DNA of 64,000 nucleotides from Microlunatus soli (GTDB taxonomy: Bacteria; Actinomycetota; Actinomycetes; Propionibacteriales; Propionibacteriaceae), in assembly GCF_900105385.1 (NCBI RefSeq), contig NZ_LT629772.1:2294001-2358000 (forward strand), given 5' to 3'. Below are positions 53,097 to 62,102 of the stretch, one piece after another. A model generated the notes under the pieces. The model saw nothing but the letters and a program-made list of their open reading frames with translations. It was not told the origin of the DNA and did no database searches. Made by a program: the position numbers and the translations under genes. Numbering within the stretch: position 1 is the first letter of the stretch; each line of letters begins with the position of its first letter.

Positions 53097-53894
53097 TCAG
53101 CCCAGCGAATTCTGCAGTGCCGACACGATCGTCGGCACCACGCAGACGAGCAGGAACGCCGGGACGAAGCAGACCATCAGCGGCGGCACCGACTTGACCC
53201 CGACCGTACGGGCTCGGGCCTCCATCGCGCCGCGGCGATCCCTGCGCGCGATCTCCGCGGAACGCCGCAGCACGGCAACCAGCATCGTCCCGGAATCGAC
53301 CGACCGGGCGAGATCGACGCTCACCCGCCCGAGTTGTGGATGATCACGAAGGGCGCGCCAGGCGTCCGCGTCCGAACGACCGAGGTCGATGTTGCGGACG
53401 ACGTCGGCCAGGTCGTCGGTCAACGGCCCGCTGGTCACCGCCACGACCTCCCGTACGGCAGCACGCAGCGGCAAGCCGGCGTTCATCGCCGAGGCCATCA
53501 ACTCGAGCACATGAGGAAGATCCTGGATCATCTGCTCCCGGCGCCTGCGCTCAGCGGGAAGCTCCGCACGACCGAGAAAGATGATCATGACGACCCCGAT
53601 GATCGGAACCGCGAGCACGACGACCGGCCCGACATCCGGATCGAGGACCCGCCAGCCGAGCATGGCAACCAGGCCGGCGGCGACGCCGACCAGGTAACGC
53701 GTCCGAACGGGTGGAGCATACGGTCTGGGCGCCAGCAATTGCAGCCACCACCGCAGCCGCGACTGCTCGGGCGAACGCCGCCGTTGCCTGCCCAATCTGT
53801 GGAGTCGCCCCGACGGGCTGCTCACCAGACCGGCTGCCGAGAGTCCGGCAAGGGTCACGGATAGTGCTAGCGCCACCATGACGTGCATGATCAT
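53097..53894 (-). CDS. tadC: Type II secretion F-family protein TadC
   Basis: 265-aa inner-membrane platform protein. Three or four helices flank the cytoplasmic F domain (LPHVLELMASAMNAGLPLRAAV; ARSVDSGTMLVAVLRRSAEIARRDRR). The ATG at 53894 overlaps the tadB stop, which supports this start. Pairs with TadB in the Tad apparatus. Confidence 0.92.
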   Translation of the reverse strand: MIMHVMVALALSVTLAGLSAAGLVSSPSGRLHRLGRQRRRSPEQSRLRWWLQLLAPRPYAPPVRTRYLVGVAAGLVAMLGWRVLDPDVGPVVVLAVPIIGVVMIIFLGRAELPAERRRREQMIQDLPHVLELMASAMNAGLPLRAAVREVVAVTSGPLTDDLADVVRNIDLGRSDADAWRALRDHPQLGRVSVDLARSVDSGTMLVAVLRRSAEIARRDRRGAMEARARTVGVKSVPPLMVCFVPAFLLVCVVPTIVSALQNSLG

Positions 53895-54712
53895 CTCCCG
53901 CCGGATGCGTGATCGGCAACCCGTTCCATCCACAGCACGCCGGCGGCAGCCAGGGCCGCACCGGCGATCAGACAGGCCCAGCCGGCACCGGAGTTGATCA
54001 GGAAGTCGAGCGGATCACCGCCGATCAGGTAGCCCAGTGCCACGCCCACCAACGGGAGCGCTGCCATCACCTTGCCGCTGGCACGCGGCCCCGCGGCCTC
54101 GCTGCCGATCACCAGGCCCAATGATTCGTCAGCCACCAGGGCCTCCGACACGTCATCCAAAGCCTCGGCCATCCCGGATCCGGTCGTCGACGACAGCCGC
54201 CATGCCCTGGCAAGATCAGCGAGGCCGGCGCGTCCTGCTTCACGCGATTGACGCAGCCACCCGTTCGGCATGTCGCCACCGAGGTCAGCAGTAGCGACAG
54301 CGGGACGTAACACCGGGCAGTCCTGGGCCGCTGACCTCAACGCGACCAATGGCGGCTGGCCGATCCGCACCTGCGCGGCCAGCACCGCACATGCCTGGGC
54401 GACTTCGCGACTGTTGTCGGCTGCCCGACGTCGACGAAGGGCGCGCTTGATGATCACCCAGCCCGTGCCAGCCATGATCATGATCGGCACGCACAGCCAG
54501 AAGGCCTGCCGCCCCCAGGCCAGACCGATCAGTGCAGGCACCCCGATCGCCAGCGTCGCCGGCACGACCAGACCCGCGTGGATGCGCCGCCGACGGCGCG
54601 GCTCGATCTCTGATGCCTCGACCGAGAGTCGCCGCAGGACGATCCGGGACAGCGGCGGCCGGACCGCGATCGCGGCGGCCAACCCCGCCACCAGCACGGT
54701 GAAAATGATCAT
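53891..54712 (-). CDS. tadB: Type II secretion F-family protein TadB
   Basis: 273-aa membrane protein. Two helices near the N-terminus and two at the C-terminus flank a cytoplasmic F-type helical domain ([50 protein letters not shown]). ATG 54712 overlaps the tadA stop. Confidence 0.9.
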   Translation of the reverse strand: MIIFTVLVAGLAAAIAVRPPLSRIVLRRLSVEASEIEPRRRRRIHAGLVVPATLAIGVPALIGLAWGRQAFWLCVPIMIMAGTGWVIIKRALRRRRAADNSREVAQACAVLAAQVRIGQPPLVALRSAAQDCPVLRPAVATADLGGDMPNGWLRQSREAGRAGLADLARAWRLSSTTGSGMAEALDDVSEALVADESLGLVIGSEAAGPRASGKVMAALPLVGVALGYLIGGDPLDFLINSGAGWACLIAGAALAAAGVLWMERVADHASGGR

Positions 54713-55860
54713 GATCTGGACAGCAACTCCTTCAACCGATGCGATCCCGGGCCGAGCGCCGAGCGACCCCGCTCATCGAAGCGGACCGCCGGTTCGGCAC
54801 GCACCCACGAAGACTCGCGGTCCCGGTCGACGACGTCGATCTCGGCGATCCGTCGTTGCCCGGTCGCCGAACGGGTGATGTGCACCAGCACGTCCAGCGC
54901 CGAAGCGACCTGTGCATGCAGGGCATCTCTGGCCATCCCGCCCAGCGCGGCCAATGCCTCCAACCGCGCCGGGACGTCGGCGGCGGAGTTGGCATGCACC
55001 GTGCCGCAGCCACCTTCGTGCCCGGTGTTCATGGCGGACAGCAGATCACACAGTTCCGGTCCTCGGACCTCGCCGACGATCAACCGGTCCGGCCGCATCC
55101 GCAACGCCTGACGCACCAGGTCGGTCAGGGTCACCGCACCGATCAGCTCGGCGTTGCCCGGTCTGGCCTCCAGTCGAATCAGGTGCTGGTGATCCGGGGC
55201 GAGCTCACGGGAGTCCTCGACGATCACCATCCGCTCGGTCGGCGGGACGCGAGCCAACATCGCGGCCAACAGTGTCGTCTTGCCCGATCCGGTGCCGCCG
55301 CTGATCAGGAACCCGACGCGGGCGTTGATCATCGCCGTCAGCAACTCCGCACCGACGGCGGACATCGAACCGGAATCGACCATGTCCTGCAGCGAGAAGG
55401 ACCGGCGTGCCGGCACCCGCAGCGAGATGCAGGTCCCCGGATCGGCCAGCGTGCCGAGGATCGCGTGCACCCGGGTGCCGTCGGACAGTCGCGTGTCGAC
55501 ATACGGTGCGGCGTCATCGAGGCGGCGCCCGGCGCCGGCCGCCAGCCGCTGCGCCAGTCTGCGGACCTCGGATTCGGAACCGAAGCGGACACCGGACGGC
55601 TCAAGGCCCGTGCCGCGGTCGATGAACACCTGGTCGGGCCCGTTGACCAACACGTCGGTCACCCCGTCGATCCGCAGCAGCGGATCGAGCGGACCCGCTC
55701 CTACGCTGTCCCGGCGGATCGCTTCCACCGTCTCGAAGAGGCTCGCGTCACTGACCAGCAGCCCTTCGGCCCGCATCGCCGCAGCCACGTCGGCCGGTGT
55801 GTGGGCCCGTCCGAGACCTGCGAGCTTGGCCCGGATCGGATCCAGATCGGCGACAGTCAT
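54709..55860 (-). CDS. tadA: Tad/CpaF-type secretion ATPase
   Basis: 383-aa hexameric ATPase powering pilus assembly. Walker [20 protein letters not shown]; Walker [13 protein letters not shown] with acidic residues; His box [14 protein letters not shown]. The N-terminal domain carries the conserved [22 protein letters not shown]. The start overlaps the ssd stop; its product supplies energy for TadB/TadC. Confidence 0.95.
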   Translation of the reverse strand: MTVADLDPIRAKLAGLGRAHTPADVAAAMRAEGLLVSDASLFETVEAIRRDSVGAGPLDPLLRIDGVTDVLVNGPDQVFIDRGTGLEPSGVRFGSESEVRRLAQRLAAGAGRRLDDAAPYVDTRLSDGTRVHAILGTLADPGTCISLRVPARRSFSLQDMVDSGSMSAVGAELLTAMINARVGFLISGGTGSGKTTLLAAMLARVPPTERMVIVEDSRELAPDHQHLIRLEARPGNAELIGAVTLTDLVRQALRMRPDRLIVGEVRGPELCDLLSAMNTGHEGGCGTVHANSAADVPARLEALAALGGMARDALHAQVASALDVLVHITRSATGQRRIAEIDVVDRDRESSWVRAEPAVRFDERGRSALGPGSHRLKELLSRS

Positions 55861-56960
55861 GCTGCCCGTGACTCGACGTCGATCCGCTCCAGCAGTCGCC
55901 GGCTCAGTTTGGCCAGCGGGCCACGGGACGCTCTACCGGGAGGATCGCCGCGCTCCGCCCCCTGACGGAGCGCGGCGTCCTCCCGCAGCACCCCTGCCAG
56001 CGGAAGCTCGAGCGCGTCGGCCACCAGTCGCGCCTCGACGCCACCGCTGCGCGGTCGCCGGACAACCAGTTCGACGTCGATCGCCGCCTCACGCAGGGCA
56101 GGGACGAATTGTTGGGCCGCTGCGATCCCTCGGACGTCGGCCGCGACGACCACCAGCGCGAGATCGGCCCGACGCAGCACCTCGCGCCCACCGGGATCCA
56201 GTGCCCGCGGCAGGTCGACGACGGTGAGCCGATGGGTCCGCGCGGCCGACTGCAGCACAGCCCGTACGGCGTCGACGGTCGGTATGACGACCACGTCCTC
56301 CCGCGCCGCCGACAGCAGATCGAGCCCGGCCAGCCGCGGCAGATGTCCGCTCAGATCCCCGAGGTGGCCCTGGGCGGCGACCAGCCGTGGCCATCGCCAG
56401 CCCGGCACCCCTTCGGCCCCGACCAGCAGGTCCAGCCCGCCACTCATCGGGTCCAGGTCGACCAGCATCGCCGGCAGCCCCTGCCCCGCCGCCACCACGG
56501 CCAGCCCCGCAGCCAGCGACGACGCGCCGACACCGCCGGATGCGCCGACTACGGACACCGTCCGGCCACCACCGCTCGGTCGTCCGGTGGCATCGGCGAT
56601 CGCCGCGGTCAGCACGCCGGCAGCCTGCGGCAGCCCCAGCACCGCCGCACCGAGTGGGGCCGACCAGCGCCACAATTCATCGTCGTCCTGGGGGCCGACG
56701 ACATACACCTCGGTCCGATGTGGGAGGACGAGCTCGGCCAACTGCCGCGCCCGATCGAGCCCGACGACGACGATCGCTGCCGTCATCCACTGCGGTCTGA
56801 CCGCCGCAGGCTCGGCGCTGACCGTCGGCTCGACCCCGGCCGCTGCTGCAGCGGCAAGGACGCTGTCCAACAGATCCACGTCACCGGTCAGCACCAATGC
56901 CGATGCAGCCTCGGACCGACCATCCGGTCGACCGCGGGTCTGTGTCTGGTTGACTCCCAT
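55857..56960 (-). CDS. ssd: Ssd/CpaE-like MinD family protein
   Basis: 367-aa ParA/MinD superfamily member of the mycobacterial Ssd (Rv3660c) type. Residues 1-130 are a receiver-like domain. The deviant Walker A reads VVGASGGVGASSLAAGL without the P-loop Lys. LVDLDPMSGGLDLLVG is the Walker A' aspartate region. First gene of the tad cluster. Confidence 0.9.
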   Translation of the reverse strand: MGVNQTQTRGRPDGRSEAASALVLTGDVDLLDSVLAAAAAAGVEPTVSAEPAAVRPQWMTAAIVVVGLDRARQLAELVLPHRTEVYVVGPQDDDELWRWSAPLGAAVLGLPQAAGVLTAAIADATGRPSGGGRTVSVVGASGGVGASSLAAGLAVVAAGQGLPAMLVDLDPMSGGLDLLVGAEGVPGWRWPRLVAAQGHLGDLSGHLPRLAGLDLLSAAREDVVVIPTVDAVRAVLQSAARTHRLTVVDLPRALDPGGREVLRRADLALVVVAADVRGIAAAQQFVPALREAAIDVELVVRRPRSGGVEARLVADALELPLAGVLREDAALRQGAERGDPPGRASRGPLAKLSRRLLERIDVESRAA

Positions 56961-57514
56961 ATCTTCACCATGGGGCGAATCGGCGTCACCTGTTCGGCGA
57001 TGACCGCTCGATTGTGGACAACGGTCGGATCGTGTACGCCGGGGCTGTGGAAAACCACCGGCACCCGGTCAGCAGCGGTCAACCGGTTCCAAGATCAGAC
57101 GATCGTCCAAGGTTCGCGCGACCGTCAGGAGTGGACCAGAAAATTGGTGACGGACCCTTCTCAAATGGCGTCGGCAGGAGTACAACTGATGCCAAGAAGA
57201 ACTGAATGATCTCGTACCGAGTGCAGACCGGGATTGTTGTCCTGCTTAGGTTTTGATCGGTCCGCCCGCTGTGTCGGACTGTCGGCGACGATGCCGAGTC
57301 GGCCCGCTGTGGCCGTCCGCAGTCGGCGCGATGATCATCAGTGATTCTTGCGCAGGAACCAAGTACCCACGCGGTGATCACCCATCCGCAAAGGGCAGTT
57401 GCGATCCAGGCTTGCCTGGGCCAACACATAGTGTGCACGCTTGGTCGCTTGGATGATTGCGCAAGCCGGCGCCCACCCGTCAGGTGTGGGCGCCGAGCTG
57501 TGTGCGGGCTGCTG
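56961..57514. other. Intergenic stretch ahead of ssd
   Basis: 554 bp. TGTGGACAA (57013-57021) and TGTGGAAAA (57046-57054) are DnaA-box-like, about 53 bp upstream of ssd. A strong hairpin lies at 57467-57495. The short open frames carry no recognisable protein. Confidence 0.55.
57467..57495 (-). terminator. Hairpin terminator downstream of the Fic-like gene
   Basis: Perfect 10-bp arms CGGCGCCCAC and GTGGGCGCCG with a 9-nt loop, 20 bp past the stop of the Fic-like gene. Confidence 0.75.
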
Positions 57515-58243
57515 CTAGCGGGCGATCGGCTTCAGCGGCGACAGTTCGGCACCCTTGGCCACCGCCTCACAAACATGCAGCAGCCAATCCCGTACCCCGT
57601 CGGCCGCCCCGGTGCGATACGCCGCCAGCGCCCGCCGATAGTCGCCCTCGAGTGCTTGATGCCCAGCCTCCGGCACTGTGACCGCCGGCCGGTCGAGGTC
57701 GCCGTCGATCAAGATCATGTGCTGCACCGCACGGGCCACCATGCCGTTACCGGTGACGAACGGGGCCATCGTGATCAACTCCGCGTGAGCGACTCCGGCG
57801 AGGACGATGACCGGCGCGTCGGTGTGCGTCGTCAGCAATCGTTGGAGAGCCGTCAACCGGGCGCCGAGATCGTCCCCGGGGCGGACCCGGCCAAGATCAT
57901 CATCGGCAGCGATCCCGCGGCACAGGATGGCGTGCGAGCGGGCGATCGCCTGACCGGGCGAAACCCGGATCAGGCCGGCGAGATCGACCAATTCGGTGTA
58001 CAACCGGACCGCCGGCGCGGTCCAATCGATCGCCGGACCGGCGTGATCATCCTGGTTGATCTCCAGGGCTGCGGTCGCCCGCGCTGCCGCCAGCAGGGCC
58101 GCCGCACTCTGCTCTGCCGACACGGTCCGGCGGCCGCGGTCCCGTAACACCGCATCGAGCGCGTCGCGTGCGGCCGCAGCCGCCGATCCGACCCCCTCCA
58201 GTCGGGTCAGCTCGGCGAGCGGATCGCTGATCGGCGTCGCCAT
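57515..58243 (-). CDS. Fic-like protein with degenerate motif
   Basis: 242-aa helical protein. HAELITMAPFVTGNGMVARAV resembles the Fic AMP-transfer motif HPFxxGNGRxxR, but the catalytic His is Ala (APF) and the Arg is Met, so it is probably inactive or repurposed. The same protein family stands next to ssd in many actinobacteria. Upstream region carries Ala-rich helices and SRSHAILCRG-like context. No partner antitoxin gene is visible. Confidence 0.75.
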   Translation of the reverse strand: MATPISDPLAELTRLEGVGSAAAAARDALDAVLRDRGRRTVSAEQSAAALLAAARATAALEINQDDHAGPAIDWTAPAVRLYTELVDLAGLIRVSPGQAIARSHAILCRGIAADDDLGRVRPGDDLGARLTALQRLLTTHTDAPVIVLAGVAHAELITMAPFVTGNGMVARAVQHMILIDGDLDRPAVTVPEAGHQALEGDYRRALAAYRTGAADGVRDWLLHVCEAVAKGAELSPLKPIAR

Positions 58244-58358
58244 CTGGCACCTCCACGGCTCGACGTCTGGAGCAGGAACAGTAACCCCACCCGGGGCGCG
58301 TTGCCGCCCCCGGGAGCGTCGGCGGCGACTCCCGACGCCGCAAGCGCGCGGCGCTCGG

Positions 58359-58441
58359 CCCTTCGACAGGCTCAGGAGCCTTCGACAGGCTCTGCCCCCT
58401 CCCTCAGACTCGGCGACCTCGGTCCTTCGACGCGCTCAGGA
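58359..58441. repeat. Dispersed repeat cluster, copies 5a-5c
   Basis: Three units in 83 bp: CCCTTCGACAGGCTCAGGA (58359-58377), a truncated GCCTTCGACAGGCTCTG (58378-58394) and TCCTTCGACGCGCTCAGGA (58423-58441). They lie between the Fic-like and methyltransferase genes, with no coding role apparent. Confidence 0.85.
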
Positions 58442-58517
58442 ACCTTCGGACGGCAGGACCGGGTTGCCGGGCCGCGTCGTGCGGAGCCGGGGAGCAGGGG
58501 TGATTTACACTGCGGGC

Positions 58518-59279
58518 ATGCCTGAGCCGCGCCGTACGCCGTTCCCCGTCGCGGCGCTCGACTGGATGGCCGGCAACGATCCGCGGCGGGTGCTCGACCT
58601 GGGATCGGGTCGTGGCCGGTTCGCCCGGATGCTGGCCGATGCCGGCCATCAGGTCTTCTGTGTCGACCGGTCCACGGAGCGGATCTTCCGGCTGACGGCG
58701 ACGATGCAGAGTCGGCTGCACCTGGTCGCCCAGGCCGAGTCCTTGCCGTATGCCGACCAGCAGTTCGATGTCGTCACCTCCGCGGAGTCGCTGCACAAGT
58801 TCGCCCCCGGCCTGGTGGCCGCGGAGATCGCCCGCGTATTGCGGCCCGGCGGCGTCGTTTCGGTGCTCTACAACACCCGCGACGACACCGTTCCGTGGGT
58901 GAAGAAGCTGGCGAAGATCCTGCAGTACGTCGACCCGGATGCGATGCGCGGCGCCTACGGCCAGGACTCGGTCCATGCATTGGCCGACAGTCCGTACTTC
59001 GTCGATCTGGAACAGAAGAATTTTCGCAACTGGGTGCCGATCGACCGTGCCGGATTGATCGACATGGTGTCCCGTCGTCCGGTCACCGCCCAGTTGGACG
59101 AGCCTGATCGGCACCGGTTGCTGGACGAGGTCGGGTCCTTGTACGACTCCTACGCGCGTGGGCCCGAGCCTCTGTTGCTGCCCTTCCAGACCTCGTGCTG
59201 GAGGGCGGTTGTCGATCATCAGCAGTTGGCACCTCCGGCCGACGACGACTCCGGTCTGGAGATCCCGCTCACCTTTTGA
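58518..59279 (+). CDS. SAM-dependent methyltransferase (UbiE-like)
   Basis: 253-aa class I methyltransferase: motif I VLDLGSGRGRFARML, motif II acidic FCVDRST, the ESLPYADQQFDVVTSAESLH loop, and the end motif RVLRPGGVVSVLYN. ATG 58518 is the likely start; upstream codons in the same frame cross the repeat cluster. Substrate unknown. Confidence 0.9.
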   Translation: MPEPRRTPFPVAALDWMAGNDPRRVLDLGSGRGRFARMLADAGHQVFCVDRSTERIFRLTATMQSRLHLVAQAESLPYADQQFDVVTSAESLHKFAPGLVAAEIARVLRPGGVVSVLYNTRDDTVPWVKKLAKILQYVDPDAMRGAYGQDSVHALADSPYFVDLEQKNFRNWVPIDRAGLIDMVSRRPVTAQLDEPDRHRLLDEVGSLYDSYARGPEPLLLPFQTSCWRAVVDHQQLAPPADDDSGLEIPLTF

Positions 59280-59426
59280 AAGGCCCTTCCGCTGCGCGAC
59301 GCGCAGTCGAGCACCCAAGTCGGACTGGTGCCCAATCTCGGCTTGTCGGTCCTCCGGTCCTGGCTGCAGCCGCTGTTAGCGACTATCGTCACCAGCACCG
59401 CAATTGACTGTGGAGGTGGCACGACG

Positions 59427-59801
59427 ATGTCCCAACCAGACACTCCGGAAGCGGATCGGATCGATCCGGCCCAACACAAGGCCTACGCCGAGATCGCCGC
59501 GTCGACGGAGTTCCAGAACCTCCGGAAACGCTTCCTGAGCTTCGCGTTCCCGGCGACCGTCATCTTCATGATCTGGTACGTGGTCTATGTACTCTGCAAC
59601 AACTGGGCACGAGGCTTCATGGACATCCAGGTCTTCGGCAACATCAACATCGCGCTGATCTTCGGGCTGTTGCAATTCGTCTCGACCTTCGTCATCGCGA
59701 TCTTGTATGCCCGTCATGCCAACCGGTCGATCGATCCGGCGGCCGACAAGCTGCGCCAGCAATTCGAGGCTCAGGTTCAGCCGAAGGAGGATCGATCATG
59801 A
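59427..59801 (+). CDS. DUF485 membrane protein (ActP partner)
   Basis: 124-aa protein. Two helices (about residues 40-61 and 74-97) follow a cytoplasmic segment typical of DUF485, FQNLRKRFLSFAFPATVIFM. ATG 59427 with GGAGGTGG upstream. It overlaps actP by four bases, the standard YjcH-ActP pairing. Confidence 0.94.
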   Translation: MSQPDTPEADRIDPAQHKAYAEIAASTEFQNLRKRFLSFAFPATVIFMIWYVVYVLCNNWARGFMDIQVFGNINIALIFGLLQFVSTFVIAILYARHANRSIDPAADKLRQQFEAQVQPKEDRS

Positions 59802-61444
59802 TCACTGCTGATCTTGTACCGATGATCATGCCGCTGCAGACCCAGGGACGCGGTCTGACGATCGGCCTTTTCCTGGTCGTCGTGCTGCTCACCCTGGCGA
59901 TCACGATCTGGGCATCCCGGCAGACCAAGACCGCCGCGGACTACTACGCCGGCGGTCGCTCGTTCTCCGGATTACAGAATGGGTTGGCGGTCGGCGGCGA
60001 CTACATGTCGGCGGCTTCCTTCCTCGGCATCTCCGGCTCGATCGCGCTGAACGGCTACGACGGCTTCCTCTACTCCATCGGCTTCCTGGTCGCCTGGCTG
60101 GTCGCATTGCTGCTGGTGGCCGAGTTGCTGCGCAACTCCGGCAAGTACACGATGGCCGATCAGCTGGCCTACCGGATGCGGCAGACTCCGGTACGCTCCG
60201 CCGCCGCGACCTCGACGATCGTGGTGTCGATCTTCTACCTGCTCGCCCAGATGGTCGGCGCCGGCAGCCTGGTCGGCCTATTGCTCGGCGTGGAAAGCAC
60301 CACGATCAAGTCCCTGGTGATCGTCGGAGTCGGCGCGTTGATGATCATCTATGTCACGTTCGGCGGCATGAAGGGCACCACCTGGGTGCAGATCGTCAAG
60401 GCCGTGCTGTTGATGCTGGGGACGTTGTTGATCACCATCCTGGTGCTGGCGAAATTCGGCTTCAACCTCTCCGAGCTGCTCGGCAGTGCCGCGGACAAGT
60501 CCGGCCAAGGTGCGGCTTTCCTGCAACCAGGACTCTTGTACGGCAAGGATCTCGTCGGCAAGTTCGACTTCCTGTCACTGGGGCTCGCGCTCGTCCTCGG
60601 CACCGCAGGGCTGCCACACATCCTGATCCGGTTCTACACCACGCCGACCGCCCGAGCCGCCCGCAAGTCGGTGCTCTGGGCGATCGGTCTGATCGGCGCC
60701 TTCTATCTGATGACCCTGGTGCTCGGCTTCGGCGCTGCGGCGCTGGTCGACACCAAGGAGGGCAGCCCGGTCGCGGAGTCGTCGGGCAACGTCGCCTCCC
60801 CGCTGTTGGCCCAGGCCGTCGGCGGTGGCGAGGGATCCTTCGGCGGCGCGATCCTGCTGGCCTTCATCGCCGCGGTGGCCTTCGCCACCATCCTCGCGGT
60901 GGTCGCCGGATTGACACTGACCTCGGCCTCGTCGATGGCGCACGACATCTACGCCAACGTGATCAAGAAGGGCACCGCCACGGAGCGGGGCGAGATGGCG
61001 GTGGCTCGGCTGTCGGCGATCGGCATCGGCGCGGTGGCGATCCTGTTGGCGATCTTCGCCCAGCGGTTGAACATCGCCTTCCTGGTCGCCCTGGCGTTCG
61101 CGCTCGCGGCGTCGGCCAATCTGCCGGCGCTGCTGTTCAACCTGTTCTGGCGGCGATTCAACACCACCGGCGCGGTGTTCAGCATCTACGGCGGGTTGGC
61201 GGTGACGCTGTTCCTGGTGATCTTCTCCCCCGTCGTGTCCGGGACGGAGAAATCGCTGTTCCCCAATGCCGACTTCGCCTGGTTCCCGCTGTCCAATCCG
61301 GGGCTGATCTCGATCCCGATCGGCTTCCTGCTCGGCGTCATCGGGACGTTGATCGGCAAGGACGACGGCAGTGCCGGCCGGTACGACGAGTTGTCGGTAC
61401 GCGCCCTGACCGGCGCCGGTGCGGAGGGTGCCTCCAAGCACTGA
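59798..61444 (+). CDS. actP: Cation/acetate symporter ActP
   Basis: 548-aa sodium/solute symporter with 13 helices. SGSIALNGYDGFLYSIGFLV and YTMADQLAYRMRQTPVR are ActP signatures, and a long insertion lies near residue 330. It imports acetate and other short-chain acids, possibly feeding the PrpE/Acs-type enzyme at 37-39 kb. Confidence 0.95.
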   Translation: MITADLVPMIMPLQTQGRGLTIGLFLVVVLLTLAITIWASRQTKTAADYYAGGRSFSGLQNGLAVGGDYMSAASFLGISGSIALNGYDGFLYSIGFLVAWLVALLLVAELLRNSGKYTMADQLAYRMRQTPVRSAAATSTIVVSIFYLLAQMVGAGSLVGLLLGVESTTIKSLVIVGVGALMIIYVTFGGMKGTTWVQIVKAVLLMLGTLLITILVLAKFGFNLSELLGSAADKSGQGAAFLQPGLLYGKDLVGKFDFLSLGLALVLGTAGLPHILIRFYTTPTARAARKSVLWAIGLIGAFYLMTLVLGFGAAALVDTKEGSPVAESSGNVASPLLAQAVGGGEGSFGGAILLAFIAAVAFATILAVVAGLTLTSASSMAHDIYANVIKKGTATERGEMAVARLSAIGIGAVAILLAIFAQRLNIAFLVALAFALAASANLPALLFNLFWRRFNTTGAVFSIYGGLAVTLFLVIFSPVVSGTEKSLFPNADFAWFPLSNPGLISIPIGFLLGVIGTLIGKDDGSAGRYDELSVRALTGAGAEGASKH

Positions 61445-61511
61445 CTCGATGCGCGGGGCGTACGGCTGGACCCTAAGCCGGCTGTCGGTGCTGGGCTCTA
61501 CGGTGTCGGTC

Positions 61512-62102
61512 ATGGACGAGCGAGTGGACGAAGATGTCGTCGACGAGGACTGGTACGGCAACGAGCTGAGCGGCATGCGGTTCGTCGATGTCCGATTCAG
61601 CCGGGTCGACTTCACCGAGGTGCGGACCGGCGGCCTGGTGTTCGAGGACTGCCGGTTCGCCAACTGCAAGTTCAACGTGTCGGAGCACCGGAGCTCGAGC
61701 TTTGTGGCCTGCACGTTCGCCCGCAGTTCGTTCTTCTCCGCAACGTTGGATGCCTGCAAATTCTCCGGCTCCACCTTCGTGGACTGCGTCTTCCAGCCGA
61801 TCACGATCATCGGCGGGCTGTGGCAGGGGGTCACGATCCGTGGCACCGACCTGACCAAGATCAAGTTCGCCGGCGCCGACCTGCGGGACGCCGACCTGTC
61901 GGAGTCCGACCTCACCGGTGCCGACCTGAGCGGCTGCAACCTCGGGCATGCCACCTTGCGGAACACCCAGCTGGCCGGGGCCGACCTGACCGGCGCTCAG
62001 CTGGATGCGGTCGACCTCCGGGACGCGGTGCTGCGCGACACGAAGGTCGACCTGAACGGCGCAATCAGCGTCGCCGCAGCCTACGGAGCAGTCCTGGCCT
62101 AG
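61512..62102 (+). CDS. Pentapeptide-repeat protein
   Basis: 196-aa right-handed beta-helix of pentapeptides A(D/N)LxX. Runs such as RFVDVRFSRVDFTEV and ADLRDADLSESDLTGADLSG are clear. Function unknown; some members (MfpA-like) protect gyrase. Its last 38 bases overlap the convergent RND gene. ATG 61512 is preferred to the longer frame. Confidence 0.9.
   Translation: MDERVDEDVVDEDWYGNELSGMRFVDVRFSRVDFTEVRTGGLVFEDCRFANCKFNVSEHRSSSFVACTFARSSFFSATLDACKFSGSTFVDCVFQPITIIGGLWQGVTIRGTDLTKIKFAGADLRDADLSESDLTGADLSGCNLGHATLRNTQLAGADLTGAQLDAVDLRDAVLRDTKVDLNGAISVAAAYGAVLA

Noticed and set aside
57079-57438. 119-aa minus-strand frame upstream of ssd
   Set aside because: Amino-acid composition is irregular and it spans the promoter region; no domain seen.
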